33,718 nucleotides of DNA, taken from the NCBI GenBank assembly GCA_021738505.1, contig JAIPBW010000035.1, positions 1 to 33,718 of the forward strand. The letters are read 5' to 3'. The DNA comes from Bacteroidales bacterium (GTDB lineage: Bacteria > Bacteroidota > Bacteroidia > Bacteroidales > PWNQ01). The notes beneath the pieces were generated by a model. That model was not told the DNA's origin. It did not search any database and worked only from the letters and a program-made list of their open reading frames with translations. Shown one piece after another: positions 1 through 7,926 of the stretch. Both the position numbers and the translations under genes were made by a program. Positions within the stretch are counted from its first letter, which is position 1; each line of letters opens with the position of its first letter.

Positions 1-133
1 AAAGTAAGTGTTTAGTTCATAATGTTCAAGTTCAAGGCTTGCGAAGTATTTAAAACCAAGGAGTCCCGATTGGAACATCGGGATGACTGTTTTAAATACG
101 AGCATAACGCAGAAATTGGACATTATGGACAAA
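1..133. repeat. Long-hairpin repeat, copy 1 (left end of window)
   Basis: This segment is repeated at 33499-33625 with only two substitutions outside the tip (positions 18 and 48). It folds on itself almost end to end. Bases 7-33 pair with 112-137, with a few wobbles, one bulge and one mismatch. Bases 47-56 (TATTTAAAAC) pair perfectly with 89-98 (GTTTTAAATA). A tip hairpin TCCCGAT/ATCGGGA occupies 64-70 and 77-83 with a 6-nt loop. No reading frame is apparent. It ends 22 nt before the ABC ATPase start codon. The inverted ends are compatible with a non-autonomous mobile element (MITE-like) or a structured extragenic repeat. The true left boundary may lie outside the window. Confidence 0.85.
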
Positions 134-155
134 CACTAATTAAAATCAACCTGCG

Positions 156-839
156 ATGAGTATAATAACAATAAAGAATCTGGAAAAAGTCTATAATTCA
201 GTAGCCGTGCCTGTGCATGCGCTTAATGGGATAGATTTAAATTTTGATAAAGGAGAGTTTGCGGCTGTGGTTGGCCCCTCCGGCTCGGGAAAAACTACCT
301 TACTGAATATTGTAGGAGGGCTTGATATTCCTTCTAAAGGCGAAGTTATCATTAATGATTTTAACCTGGCCAATTTTTCACCTTCGGATTTGATTGATTT
401 TCGACTGAAGAACATAGGTTTTGTCTTTCAGGCTTATAATCTTATTCCGGTGATGACAGCCCGGGAAAATGTCGAGTTTATTATGCATCTCCAAAAAAAA
501 CCTTTAAAAGAACGAAGGCAGCGAGCTGAACAATTGCTTAAGGCAGTTGGTCTAAGTGAACGAATGGATAGCCGTCCGTCTAAATTGTCAGGCGGACAAC
601 AACAACGCGTTGCAGTGGCCAGAGCCCTGGCCTCGAAACCTAAATTTGTGCTGGCGGATGAACCTACGGCTAACCTCGATTCCGAAACGTCTGAAAATTT
701 ATTGGATATTATGGAAAAATTAAATAAGGAAGAAGGGATCACGTTTGTTTTCTCCACGCATGATCAGCGCGTCGTAGATAAGGCCAGAAGGGTTGTTACT
801 ATTGAAGACGGAAAAGTTAAAGAAGACCGGAATACATAA
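156..839 (+). CDS. ABC transporter ATP-binding protein, LolD/MacB type
   Basis: This is a 227-residue ATPase subunit of an ABC transporter acting on the cytoplasmic face of the inner membrane. All nucleotide-binding motifs are visible: Walker A GPSGSGKT (40-47), Q-loop Gln92, signature LSGGQ (144-148), Walker B ending in DE (168-169) and the switch His202. The spacing, the phrase ADEPTANLDS and the length are those of the LolD/MacB/FtsE group, which pairs with FtsX-like permeases that move lipoproteins or other envelope substrates. No permease is visible; it would have to lie left of the window. The next gene encodes an outer-membrane barrel, so an envelope export role is likely, but the substrate is unknown. 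The gene starts directly behind the hairpin repeat, so a promoter or leader inside or beyond that repeat is likely. Confidence 0.9.
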   Translation: MSIITIKNLEKVYNSVAVPVHALNGIDLNFDKGEFAAVVGPSGSGKTTLLNIVGGLDIPSKGEVIINDFNLANFSPSDLIDFRLKNIGFVFQAYNLIPVMTARENVEFIMHLQKKPLKERRQRAEQLLKAVGLSERMDSRPSKLSGGQQQRVAVARALASKPKFVLADEPTANLDSETSENLLDIMEKLNKEEGITFVFSTHDQRVVDKARRVVTIEDGKVKEDRNT

Positions 840-940
840 AACGAACAATAACTAAAGGAAAAATTAAAAGGTTGATTGTCAGAAAAAATAATCGCATCCA
901 TCTACATCAATCTTTTATCAAAATAAAATAATGTAAAATT

Positions 941-2128
941 ATGAAGCGAGGGTTTGTAGTCATAATGCTATTTGCTTTAATTGTTAACGTAAATGGTCAA
1001 ACAGAGGATGTTGAATTCAGCGGGTATATAAAAAGTTTACAGACAGTGATTAACCCCAGTGATCAAACATTTTTACAGGATGAAATCTTTACTGATAATC
1101 TTTTGCATAACCGCTTAAATTTCGCGTATTATCCTAATAATCAATTAAATTTTACTTTAGAAGGTCGTAACCGATTGATGTTTGGAGAGCTTGTTAAACT
1201 GATGAATGGACTCGGGAATTCCCCCAATAGGTATGCTGAAATGTTGAATAAGGATGATGGGTTTTTAGACTTGTCAGAGTCAATTTTTTACGGTAATGGT
1301 TATATCCTCCACTCCATGGTTGACCGGATGTATGTGGATTATACAATTAACAATTGGCATTTTCGGGCCGGACGTCAAAGAATAAACTGGGGTATCAATA
1401 TGATCTGGAATCCGAATGACATTTTTAATACATTCAATTATTTTGATTTTGATTATGAAGAGCGCCCCGGCACAGATGCCATGAAAGTACAATATTATAC
1501 AAGTCCCGCATCCTCTGCTGAAATCGTATGGCAAGCCGGCAAAGACTGGAATGAAATGGCCATAGCAGGTATGTATCGGTTTAATAAATTTGGCTACGAC
1601 TGGCAATTTCTTGGAGGATATAAAAAAAGAGATGCAATAATAGGAGCTGGCTGGACCGGACATATTGGTGGCGCAGGATTCAGAGGAGAGGCTACCTGGT
1701 TTCAACATGAGGCTAACCTGAAAGATACTACCGGACAATTGGTGGCCTCTGTCAGTGTGGATTATATGTTCCCGAATAGTTTTTACCTGAATGGCGGATT
1801 TTTATACAATAGTGAAGGAACTAAAGGTAAGGCTTCCAGATCGCAAATGTTTATGACCAATCAGGATTTGTCAGTGAAAACGTTAACGCCTTCAAAGTCA
1901 GAAGTATTTTTGCAAATGAGTTATCCCGTTACTCCTTTGTTACATGCAGATATTTCCACAATTATTAATCCTTTTGACGGATCATGGTTTTCCGGGCCTA
2001 CCGTTACATATTCATTAGGTCAAAATCTTGATGTTATGGTGACTTCACAATTGTTTTTTGGAGAAGAAAACACTGAATATGGCGATGTCGGACAATTGTA
2101 TTATCTACGGTTGAAATATAACTTTTGA
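941..2128 (+). CDS. Outer-membrane beta-barrel protein (putative porin, DUF1302-like)
   Basis: This 395-residue protein begins with a signal peptide (about 1-19, likely cut before QTEDV). The rest alternates polar and hydrophobic residues as expected for transmembrane beta strands. It ends in Phe (LRLKYNF), the terminal aromatic used by BAM for outer-membrane insertion. The segment RAGRQRINWG around 142-151 resembles DUF1302/alginate-export type barrels, which are often encoded beside LolD-like ABC genes and RND or lipoprotein-sorting genes. It lies 101 bp after the ABC ATPase with no terminator between, so co-transcription is plausible. I infer an outer-membrane partner or pore for that transporter; the cargo cannot be read from the sequence. 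Confidence 0.7.
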   Translation: MKRGFVVIMLFALIVNVNGQTEDVEFSGYIKSLQTVINPSDQTFLQDEIFTDNLLHNRLNFAYYPNNQLNFTLEGRNRLMFGELVKLMNGLGNSPNRYAEMLNKDDGFLDLSESIFYGNGYILHSMVDRMYVDYTINNWHFRAGRQRINWGINMIWNPNDIFNTFNYFDFDYEERPGTDAMKVQYYTSPASSAEIVWQAGKDWNEMAIAGMYRFNKFGYDWQFLGGYKKRDAIIGAGWTGHIGGAGFRGEATWFQHEANLKDTTGQLVASVSVDYMFPNSFYLNGGFLYNSEGTKGKASRSQMFMTNQDLSVKTLTPSKSEVFLQMSYPVTPLLHADISTIINPFDGSWFSGPTVTYSLGQNLDVMVTSQLFFGEENTEYGDVGQLYYLRLKYNF

Positions 2129-2203
2129 TAATTTAGGGTAAACAGTCCTATATCTTTTTATTAAATTCGTTCGCAATAATAGAAAAACAAAAAAGACTAA
2201 ACT

Positions 2204-3145
2204 ATGGAAAAAATACTGGAATCCGGTTTTTGGGCTGAATTGCTCAAGGGTGCACAAGAATGGTTAATCCATCAATTACCGGGAATATTAATTCTCGTGG
2301 TTTTATTTATTATTGCTATGAAAAGCGTTTCGTTTTTCACAAAAAAACTTAAGAAGTCTATTTTAAGGCGAAGTGAAAAAGTTTCGCAGTCTGAAAAAAG
2401 AGAATCAGAAAAAAGAGTAGAAACTTTAGCATCCATAATTTATGGGTTGGTCAGGATCATCTTATGGGTTATATTTATCATGATATTATTGCAAAAATTT
2501 GGGATTAATATTGCTCCGATTATAGCAGGTGCCGGGATAATTGGTTTGGCTGTAGGTTTTGGAGCCCAGGAGTTGGTTCGCGATTTTATTTCAGGATTTT
2601 TTGTGATCCTTGAAGACCATATGCGTACCGGAGATGTGGCTATTATAAACGGAACGGGTGGATTGGTAGAAAAAATGGAATTCAGAACAACAACCCTTCG
2701 CGATTTTTCCGGCGTGGTTCATGTATTTCAAAATGGAAAAATTAGTTCAATATCCAATATGACAAAAGATTGGTCTGCAATGGTATTTGATGTGGGTGTA
2801 GCTTATAAAGAAGACCCGCAACAGGTGATGGATATTATGAAGAGAGTGGGCGATGAGTTGTATAATGATCCGGAGTATAGTGAATATATAATAGAACCCA
2901 TCGAGGTCTTTGGTTTAGATAAATTTGCAGATAGTGCTCTTGTTATTAAAGCCCGTTTAAAAACCATACCTATTCAGCAATGGATGGTTGGCAGGGAATT
3001 CCGTAAACGTCTGAAAAAAGCTTTCGATCAAAACAATATCGAAATACCATTCCCACACACTACAGTATACTGGGGAGATAAAATTAATCCACTAAAACTG
3101 GATGTTACGGATCAGATTTTAAACAAAATCGAAGCAAACCAGTAG
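2204..3145 (+). CDS. Small-conductance mechanosensitive channel, MscS family
   Basis: This 313-residue inner-membrane protein has three hydrophobic segments (about 26-46, 75-97 and 103-135), with a charged, Lys/Glu-rich linker (47-72) between the first two. The third helix carries the MscS pore pattern of Gly and Ala (GAGIIGLAVGFGAQ, 109-122) followed by ELVRDFISGFF. The remaining cytoplasmic part fits the beta domain and vestibule of MscS. Family members open under membrane tension and release solutes on osmotic downshock. The length is close to that of E. coli MscS. It follows the barrel gene after 75 bp, and whether it is part of that transcript is unclear. Confidence 0.93.
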   Translation: MEKILESGFWAELLKGAQEWLIHQLPGILILVVLFIIAMKSVSFFTKKLKKSILRRSEKVSQSEKRESEKRVETLASIIYGLVRIILWVIFIMILLQKFGINIAPIIAGAGIIGLAVGFGAQELVRDFISGFFVILEDHMRTGDVAIINGTGGLVEKMEFRTTTLRDFSGVVHVFQNGKISSISNMTKDWSAMVFDVGVAYKEDPQQVMDIMKRVGDELYNDPEYSEYIIEPIEVFGLDKFADSALVIKARLKTIPIQQWMVGREFRKRLKKAFDQNNIEIPFPHTTVYWGDKINPLKLDVTDQILNKIEANQ

Positions 3146-3196
3146 TTGAATATAATATGTAGTTTTGGAGTCTATGTTGAAAAAAAATAATACTTA

Positions 3197-3208
3197 CTGA
3201 TATATCAG
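3197..3208. repeat. 12-bp perfect palindrome upstream of etfB
   Basis: CTGATATATCAG reads the same on both strands. It sits in the 235-bp gap between the MscS gene and etfB, about 115 bp upstream of the proposed -7 box. It could be an operator or chance in AT-rich DNA. Confidence 0.35.
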
Positions 3209-3323
3209 CAAGTTGCCGGATAAATGCTCTCTGTGTGGGGGCTTTCCATTGAATATTCAGGGAGTGAAAATAACTTTGTTCCATCGTGAGCTATGGAAAA
3301 AAAGTTATTAACCACATTTTTTC

Positions 3324-3331
3324 TATATTTG
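3324..3331 (+). promoter_or_regulatory. Putative -7 box for the etfBA operon
   Basis: TATATTTG matches the Bacteroidota -7 consensus TAnnTTTG and lies 49 nt upstream of the etfB start. No convincing -33 TTTG is seen 19-21 nt upstream. The 9-mer GTTATTAAC at 3304-3312 occupies the spacer region and could be an operator. Confidence 0.5.
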
Positions 3332-3380
3332 CCTTCGGAAAAACCAGGAACAAAAGAGAAAAATTTACGGAATAAAAGAT

Positions 3381-4253
3381 ATGAGCTTTAGGATTTTAGT
3401 ACTAGTAAAACAGGTCCCTGATACCCGTAATGTGGGTGAAGATGCTATGAAAGCAGATGGGACCGTTAACCGGGGCGCATTACCAGCAATCTTCAACCCG
3501 GAAGATATGAATGCCTTGGAAATGGCTTTGAAAGTAAAAGATTATCATCCGGATACGGAAGTGATTGTTATGACAATGGGGCCAACACGTGCAGCAGACA
3601 TTATACGCGAGTCCATGTATCGGGGCGCTGACGATGGATACTTGCTTACAGACAGGAAATTTGCCGGGTCAGACACTCTGGCTACTTCCTATACATTAGC
3701 TGCTGGTGCTCGAAAATTACAACCATTTGATGTGTTAATCGCCGGACGACAAGCTATTGACGGAGATACTGCTCAGGTAGGACCCCAGGTGGCTGAGAAA
3801 CTGAAGCTGCCGCAAATTACCTATGCGGAGAATATTGAGAAAATTTCGAAAACAAAAATTACAGTCAAACGTCGCCTGGATAGAGGTGTGGAAGAAGTTG
3901 CCGTGAAAATGCCCGTTGTACTTACGGCTCATTCCTCTGCAGATCCCTGCAGACCAAGAAATGCTAAACGGTTGCTTAAATTTAAAAATGCACGCACAAT
4001 CGGCGAATTGCAGAATGAAACTGAAGACTACACCAATATGGGTAATGCTAAATCCGTTCATAAGATCAGTGAATGGACTGTTGATGACTTGGATATAAAT
4101 CCTGAAAATTTAGGTCTTCAGGGTTCTCCAACCAAAGTGAAAAAAATTGAAAATGTTGTCTTCAAACAAAAAGATTCGGTGAAATTGTCGGAATCTGATG
4201 AAGACATTGAGAAATTAATGAAAGATTTGATTACAAGTCATGTAATCGGATAG
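3381..4253 (+). CDS. etfB: Electron transfer flavoprotein subunit beta
   Basis: EtfB (290 residues) forms the flavin/nucleotide-binding electron carrier with EtfA and passes electrons to or from acyl-CoA dehydrogenases. The sequence opens with the family pattern ILVLVKQVPDT and carries the nucleotide-binding stretch AIDGDTAQVGP near residues 126-136. That DGDTAQVGP wording is the form I associate with clostridial-type, potentially electron-bifurcating Etfs; mitochondrial-type EtfB differs there. The protein is longer than the usual ~250-260 residues. It is the first gene of a compact etfB-etfA-acyl-CoA dehydrogenase operon, with a 6-bp gap to etfA. Bifurcation is inference from a motif and from gene order only. 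Confidence 0.95.
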   Translation: MSFRILVLVKQVPDTRNVGEDAMKADGTVNRGALPAIFNPEDMNALEMALKVKDYHPDTEVIVMTMGPTRAADIIRESMYRGADDGYLLTDRKFAGSDTLATSYTLAAGARKLQPFDVLIAGRQAIDGDTAQVGPQVAEKLKLPQITYAENIEKISKTKITVKRRLDRGVEEVAVKMPVVLTAHSSADPCRPRNAKRLLKFKNARTIGELQNETEDYTNMGNAKSVHKISEWTVDDLDINPENLGLQGSPTKVKKIENVVFKQKDSVKLSESDEDIEKLMKDLITSHVIG

Positions 4254-4259
4254 TTACTA

Positions 4260-5300
4260 ATGAAAAATCCATTAACCGTGAATAATATATTTGTTTATTG
4301 CGAAATTTCAGAAGAAGGTAAGGTTGCTGATGTAAGTCTCCAGCTACTGACAAAAGGCCGCCAACTAGCAGGAGAGCTGGGCGTTAAGCTTGAGGCAGTG
4401 GTTATTGGTTCCGACCTTGGGGATACTGTGAAAGAAGTCAAACCCTATGGTGTTGATATCCTGCATTTAGCCGAAGATAAACGTTTGTTTCCCTATACAA
4501 CTTTACCTCATGCCAGCATCGTTTCTAAGTTATTCAAAGAACGCGAACCCGAAATAGCATTACTTGGAGCTACCCCAACCGGTCGTGACCTTGCCCCACG
4601 AGTTGCTTCTACATTGAAATGCGGACTTACTGCAGACTGTACAAGCCTGGTATTTGGCGATCACCACGACAAGAAGAGGGATGTCAAATATGAGAACCTC
4701 TTGTATCAGATAAGACCGGCCTTCGGTGGAAATATTATTGCTACGATCATCAACCCGGATACACGCCCGCAAATGGCTACCGTCAGAGAAGGAGTGATGA
4801 AGTTAGAGAAGGTTTCAGCACCGAAAGACCCCGAGGTTTATAACCTTAACGTGGAAGAATATGTCAATAAAGGAGATTTTGTTATTGACATTGTTGAACG
4901 TCATATCGAAGAGAAAAAAGTTAATATTACAGGTTCACAAATAATTGTGAGTGGTGGTTATGGCGTGGGTTCGGCAGCTAATTTTAAGTTACTTTATGAA
5001 TTGGCTGATGTTTTAGGCGCAGATGTTGGAGCTTCTCGTGCAGCTGTTGATGCGGGGTTTACTGAACATGAAAGACAAGTCGGCCAAACCGGAGTTACGG
5101 TTCGTCCCAAATTGTATATTGCCTGCGGCATTTCCGGAGCCGTGCAACACCGCGCCGGAATGGAACATAGTGCTAAAATTATTTCCATTAATCCGGATGC
5201 AGAAGCACCAATTAACCAAATTGCTGATTATGCTATCAATGGCAAGGTGGAGGAAGTTCTTCCAAAAATGATTAAATATTATCGCAAATACGCGAAGTAA
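4260..5300 (+). CDS. etfA: Electron transfer flavoprotein subunit alpha
   Basis: EtfA (346 residues) carries the FAD that shuttles electrons in the EtfAB heterodimer. The N-terminal half is the Etf alpha/beta-type fold. The C-terminal FAD domain is well preserved: GASRAAVDAG (257-266), GQTG (275-278), GISGAVQH (290-297) and the late INPDAEAPI segment. It begins 6 bp after etfB and is followed after 19 bp by the acyl-CoA dehydrogenase, so all three are expected on one mRNA and to work as one complex or relay. Length and motifs are ordinary for the family. Confidence 0.96.
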   Translation: MKNPLTVNNIFVYCEISEEGKVADVSLQLLTKGRQLAGELGVKLEAVVIGSDLGDTVKEVKPYGVDILHLAEDKRLFPYTTLPHASIVSKLFKEREPEIALLGATPTGRDLAPRVASTLKCGLTADCTSLVFGDHHDKKRDVKYENLLYQIRPAFGGNIIATIINPDTRPQMATVREGVMKLEKVSAPKDPEVYNLNVEEYVNKGDFVIDIVERHIEEKKVNITGSQIIVSGGYGVGSAANFKLLYELADVLGADVGASRAAVDAGFTEHERQVGQTGVTVRPKLYIACGISGAVQHRAGMEHSAKIISINPDAEAPINQIADYAINGKVEEVLPKMIKYYRKYAK

Positions 5301-5319
5301 AACAGAAAAAACGTAAATA

Positions 5320-7026
5320 ATGGCTAATTTTTTCACAGATAATAAGCATTTGAAATTTCACCTTTCGCATCCTTTGATGAAGAAGATCGTAGAATTGAAA
5401 GAGCGAAATTTTGAAGATTACGAAACATACGACGATGCTCCCAAAGACTTTGAAGATGCTTTGGATAATTTTGAAAAGGTACTGGATATTATTGGCGAAA
5501 TTGCCGGTGATACAATTGCAGAAAATGCAGAAGATGTGGATGCTACCGGAGCAAAAGTAGTAGATAATCATGTAGAATATGCTGAGGGCACTAAAGAAAA
5601 TATTGAAAAGCTTAAAAATGCCAATCTTTTTGGGCTTTCATTGCCCAGGAAATATTTAGGGCTGAACTTTCCCATTGTACCTTATGTTATGTCAGCCGAA
5701 ATAATTTCCCGTGCTGATGCAGGATTTGCCAATATCTGGGGGCTACAGGATTGCGCAGAGACTATTCACGAATTTGCTGATGAGGAAATGCGTCAGGAGG
5801 TGCTACCACGTTTTAACCGTGATGGTATAACGGCAGCTATGGATCTTACGGAGCCGGATTCCGGTTCTGATTTGCAATCTGTACAGTTGAAAGCACATTA
5901 TGATGAGCAAAAGGGAACCTGGATGCTTAATGGTGTCAAGCGCTTTATTACCAATGGAGATGCAGATGTAGCGCTTGTTTTGGCTCGATCGGAAGAGGGA
6001 ACAAAAGATGGCCGTGGATTATCACTCTTCCTTTATGATAAAAAGGCAGATAAAATGTCTGTTCGACGCGTGGAGAACAAACTTGGCATTAAAGGATCCC
6101 CCACATGTGAGCTTGTTTTTAAAGATGCTCCGGCAGAACTAATCGGAAACCGTAAGATGGGCTTGATCAAATATGTTATGGCCCTGATGAATTCAGCCCG
6201 GCTTGGCGTCGGTGCCCAGTCAGTGGGTATCGCTGAAGCTGCCTATCGGGAAGCTTTAACCTATGCTCACGACAGGGAACAATTCGGATCTGCAATCATT
6301 AAATTTCCTGCTGTTTATGAAATGCTGACGGATATGGAAACCAAAGTTGCAGCTATGCGATCATTATTATATGAAACAAGCCGTTATGTGGATATTTATA
6401 AAACTTACCAATTTATAAGTGAAGATCGAAAGCTGGAAAAAGAAGAACGTCAGGAAATGAAAAAATATCAGCGTCTGGCTGATGTATTTACGCCTTTAAC
6501 GAAGTTGTTTTCCAGTGAGTATGCCAACCAGGTTGCTTATGATGCTTTGCAGGTACATGGTGGTTCGGGGTATATGAAAGATTATCCTGTTGAACGCATT
6601 TTCCGCGATGCCCGTATTACCAATATTTATGAAGGTACCTCCCAGCTGCAGGTTGTCGCTGCTATCCGGGGAGTGGGTAATGGAACATTTTTGAACGTCA
6701 TGAATGACTTTAGTGAAAATAAAGTGAAGCCGGAACTGGAATATCTGCAAAAAATGTTGGGCAAAATGAAAGACCAATATGAAAAAGCAGTACGTAAAGT
6801 AAGGGATATGGAAGATGACGAATACTGGGACTTCCATGCCCGCAGGCTTGTGGAAATGGCAGGAAATATTATTATTGGACATCTGTTGTTGGCCGATTCA
6901 AATCGCGATCAGGAATATGATAAAGCCGCCTCGTTGTTTATTAATAAAGGACGATCCCAAAATATTCAGCATTACAGCTATATTAATAATATTGGAATTA
7001 GGGAGTTAGGTGATTTTAAAAAATAA
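5320..7026 (+). CDS. Acyl-CoA dehydrogenase with C-terminal extension
   Basis: This 568-residue flavoprotein oxidises acyl-CoA to enoyl-CoA (or runs the reverse in fermenters) and exchanges electrons with EtfAB. The FAD/substrate signature AMDLTEPDSGSDLQ, the middle-domain phrase GIKGSPTCEL and the C-terminal GGSGYMKDYPVER and IYEGTSQLQ segments are intact. The Glu of YEGTSQ is the probable catalytic base position. About 110 extra residues follow the core, rich in charged helices, resembling the C-terminal domain of long acyl-CoA dehydrogenases (PF12806-like); classical enzymes have about 380 residues. It is the last gene of the etfBA operon and is closed by a hairpin terminator. Chain-length preference cannot be told. 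Confidence 0.93.
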   Translation: MANFFTDNKHLKFHLSHPLMKKIVELKERNFEDYETYDDAPKDFEDALDNFEKVLDIIGEIAGDTIAENAEDVDATGAKVVDNHVEYAEGTKENIEKLKNANLFGLSLPRKYLGLNFPIVPYVMSAEIISRADAGFANIWGLQDCAETIHEFADEEMRQEVLPRFNRDGITAAMDLTEPDSGSDLQSVQLKAHYDEQKGTWMLNGVKRFITNGDADVALVLARSEEGTKDGRGLSLFLYDKKADKMSVRRVENKLGIKGSPTCELVFKDAPAELIGNRKMGLIKYVMALMNSARLGVGAQSVGIAEAAYREALTYAHDREQFGSAIIKFPAVYEMLTDMETKVAAMRSLLYETSRYVDIYKTYQFISEDRKLEKEERQEMKKYQRLADVFTPLTKLFSSEYANQVAYDALQVHGGSGYMKDYPVERIFRDARITNIYEGTSQLQVVAAIRGVGNGTFLNVMNDFSENKVKPELEYLQKMLGKMKDQYEKAVRKVRDMEDDEYWDFHARRLVEMAGNIIIGHLLLADSNRDQEYDKAASLFINKGRSQNIQHYSYINNIGIRELGDFKK

Positions 7027-7043
7027 TAATTAGTAGTAATTAC

Positions 7044-7087
7044 AAAAAAGGGCAAGTGTACTGATAAAGTAAGCTTGTCCTTTTTTT
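7044..7087 (+). terminator. Rho-independent terminator of the etfBA-acyl-CoA dehydrogenase operon
   Basis: GGGCAAG (7050-7056) pairs with CTTGTCC (7074-7080), including one G-U pair, and is followed by seven T. It lies 17 bp after the stop codon. Confidence 0.8.
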
Positions 7088-7341
7088 GTTTATCCCGGGA
7101 TCAAATTCCGTTTTTATTCGGTTAGGCTGGTTTTTCAAGCTATGCGATTAGATCTGGTAGAAATAACTTTATAATTTTTGCAGTATAAGTAGGCATTACT
7201 GAAAATTTGAATAAAACTATAGTAACATAGGAAAAGAGCAAACTAAAAAGAAGAATCAAAAGCTTAATACAGCTATTAGGGATTGAAAAAAATTAGATTT
7301 TTAAAAATGAAAACTTATCTTTGTCGTTTAATCAATATCTT
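7088..7341. other. Intergenic region before gmhA
   Basis: With the gmhA start moved to 7342, the gap after the acyl-CoA dehydrogenase exceeds 300 bp. It holds the operon terminator, a TCCCGGGA palindrome near 7093-7100 and the gmhA -7 box at 7316-7323. I see no coding capacity and no other strong structure. Confidence 0.5.
7316..7323 (+). promoter_or_regulatory. Putative -7 box of gmhA-gmhB
   Basis: TATCTTTG fits TAnnTTTG and would place the transcript start near 7330. It overlaps the in-frame TTG at 7321, which argues that translation starts at the ATG at 7342. The -33 element is weak. Confidence 0.45.
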
Positions 7342-7926
7342 ATGGACATAAAACAAACAATAAAAGCTTCTATCAATACAAAAGAAAAACTATTCCATGA
7401 TGAAGTATTATTGGAGAAGATAGAAATGGCTGCCCAAAAGATGGTCGAATGTTTTAAACAGGACCAGAAAGTACTTTTGTGTGGCAACGGAGGTAGTGCA
7501 GCCGATGCGCAACATATAGCAGCTGAATTGTCCGGGAAGTTTTATCATGACCGTGAGCCGCTCTATGCAGAAGCATTGCATGTGAATACTTCGTATTTGA
7601 CAGCGGTAGCTAACGATTATAGTTTTGAAGATGTATATGCACGGATGCTAAAAGCAGCCGGCAGGAAAGGAGATATATTGATCGGGTTTTCTACTTCAGG
7701 AAATTCGGAAAATATTGTGCGTGCTCTGAAGACAGGCAAAGAACAGGGAATGTTTACCATTGCCTTAACAGGGAACACCGGTGGTCGATTAAGCGAAATA
7801 GTTGAACTGTTAATAAATGTTCCTGATAATGATACACCAAGGATACAGGAAGCTCATGGACTTATTGGACATATTTTATGTCAGTGGGTGGAAGAAGTTT
7901 TATTTAGTAATAAAGCGGATAACTGA
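7342..7926 (+). CDS. gmhA: Phosphoheptose isomerase (sedoheptulose 7-phosphate isomerase)
   Basis: GmhA converts sedoheptulose 7-phosphate to D-glycero-D-manno-heptose 7-phosphate, the first step towards the nucleotide-activated heptose of LPS core or glycoproteins. The 194-residue protein is a SIS-domain enzyme. LLCGNGGSAADAQHIAAEL is the phosphosugar-binding and catalytic-Glu region, GFSTSGNSENI is the second phosphate loop, and HGLIGHILCQW carries the family's catalytic His near the C terminus. An in-frame TTG at 7321 would add seven residues but overlaps a promoter box, so the ATG at 7342 is preferred. The stop overlaps the gmhB start (TGATG), which indicates translational coupling. Confidence 0.93.
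   Translation: MDIKQTIKASINTKEKLFHDEVLLEKIEMAAQKMVECFKQDQKVLLCGNGGSAADAQHIAAELSGKFYHDREPLYAEALHVNTSYLTAVANDYSFEDVYARMLKAAGRKGDILIGFSTSGNSENIVRALKTGKEQGMFTIALTGNTGGRLSEIVELLINVPDNDTPRIQEAHGLIGHILCQWVEEVLFSNKADN

Noticed and set aside
1-133. Integron attC recombination site (long imperfect hairpin with variable tip)
   Set aside because: The variable terminal structure is reminiscent, but no GTTRRRY/RYYYAAC core pair was found at the ends, and no integrase or gene-cassette array is present between the copies; the genes between are ordinary chromosomal ones in both orientations.
1280-1738. Minus-strand open frame of 152 codons inside the outer-membrane barrel gene
   Set aside because: It lies wholly antisense to a well-supported gene, has no family resemblance and no promoter.
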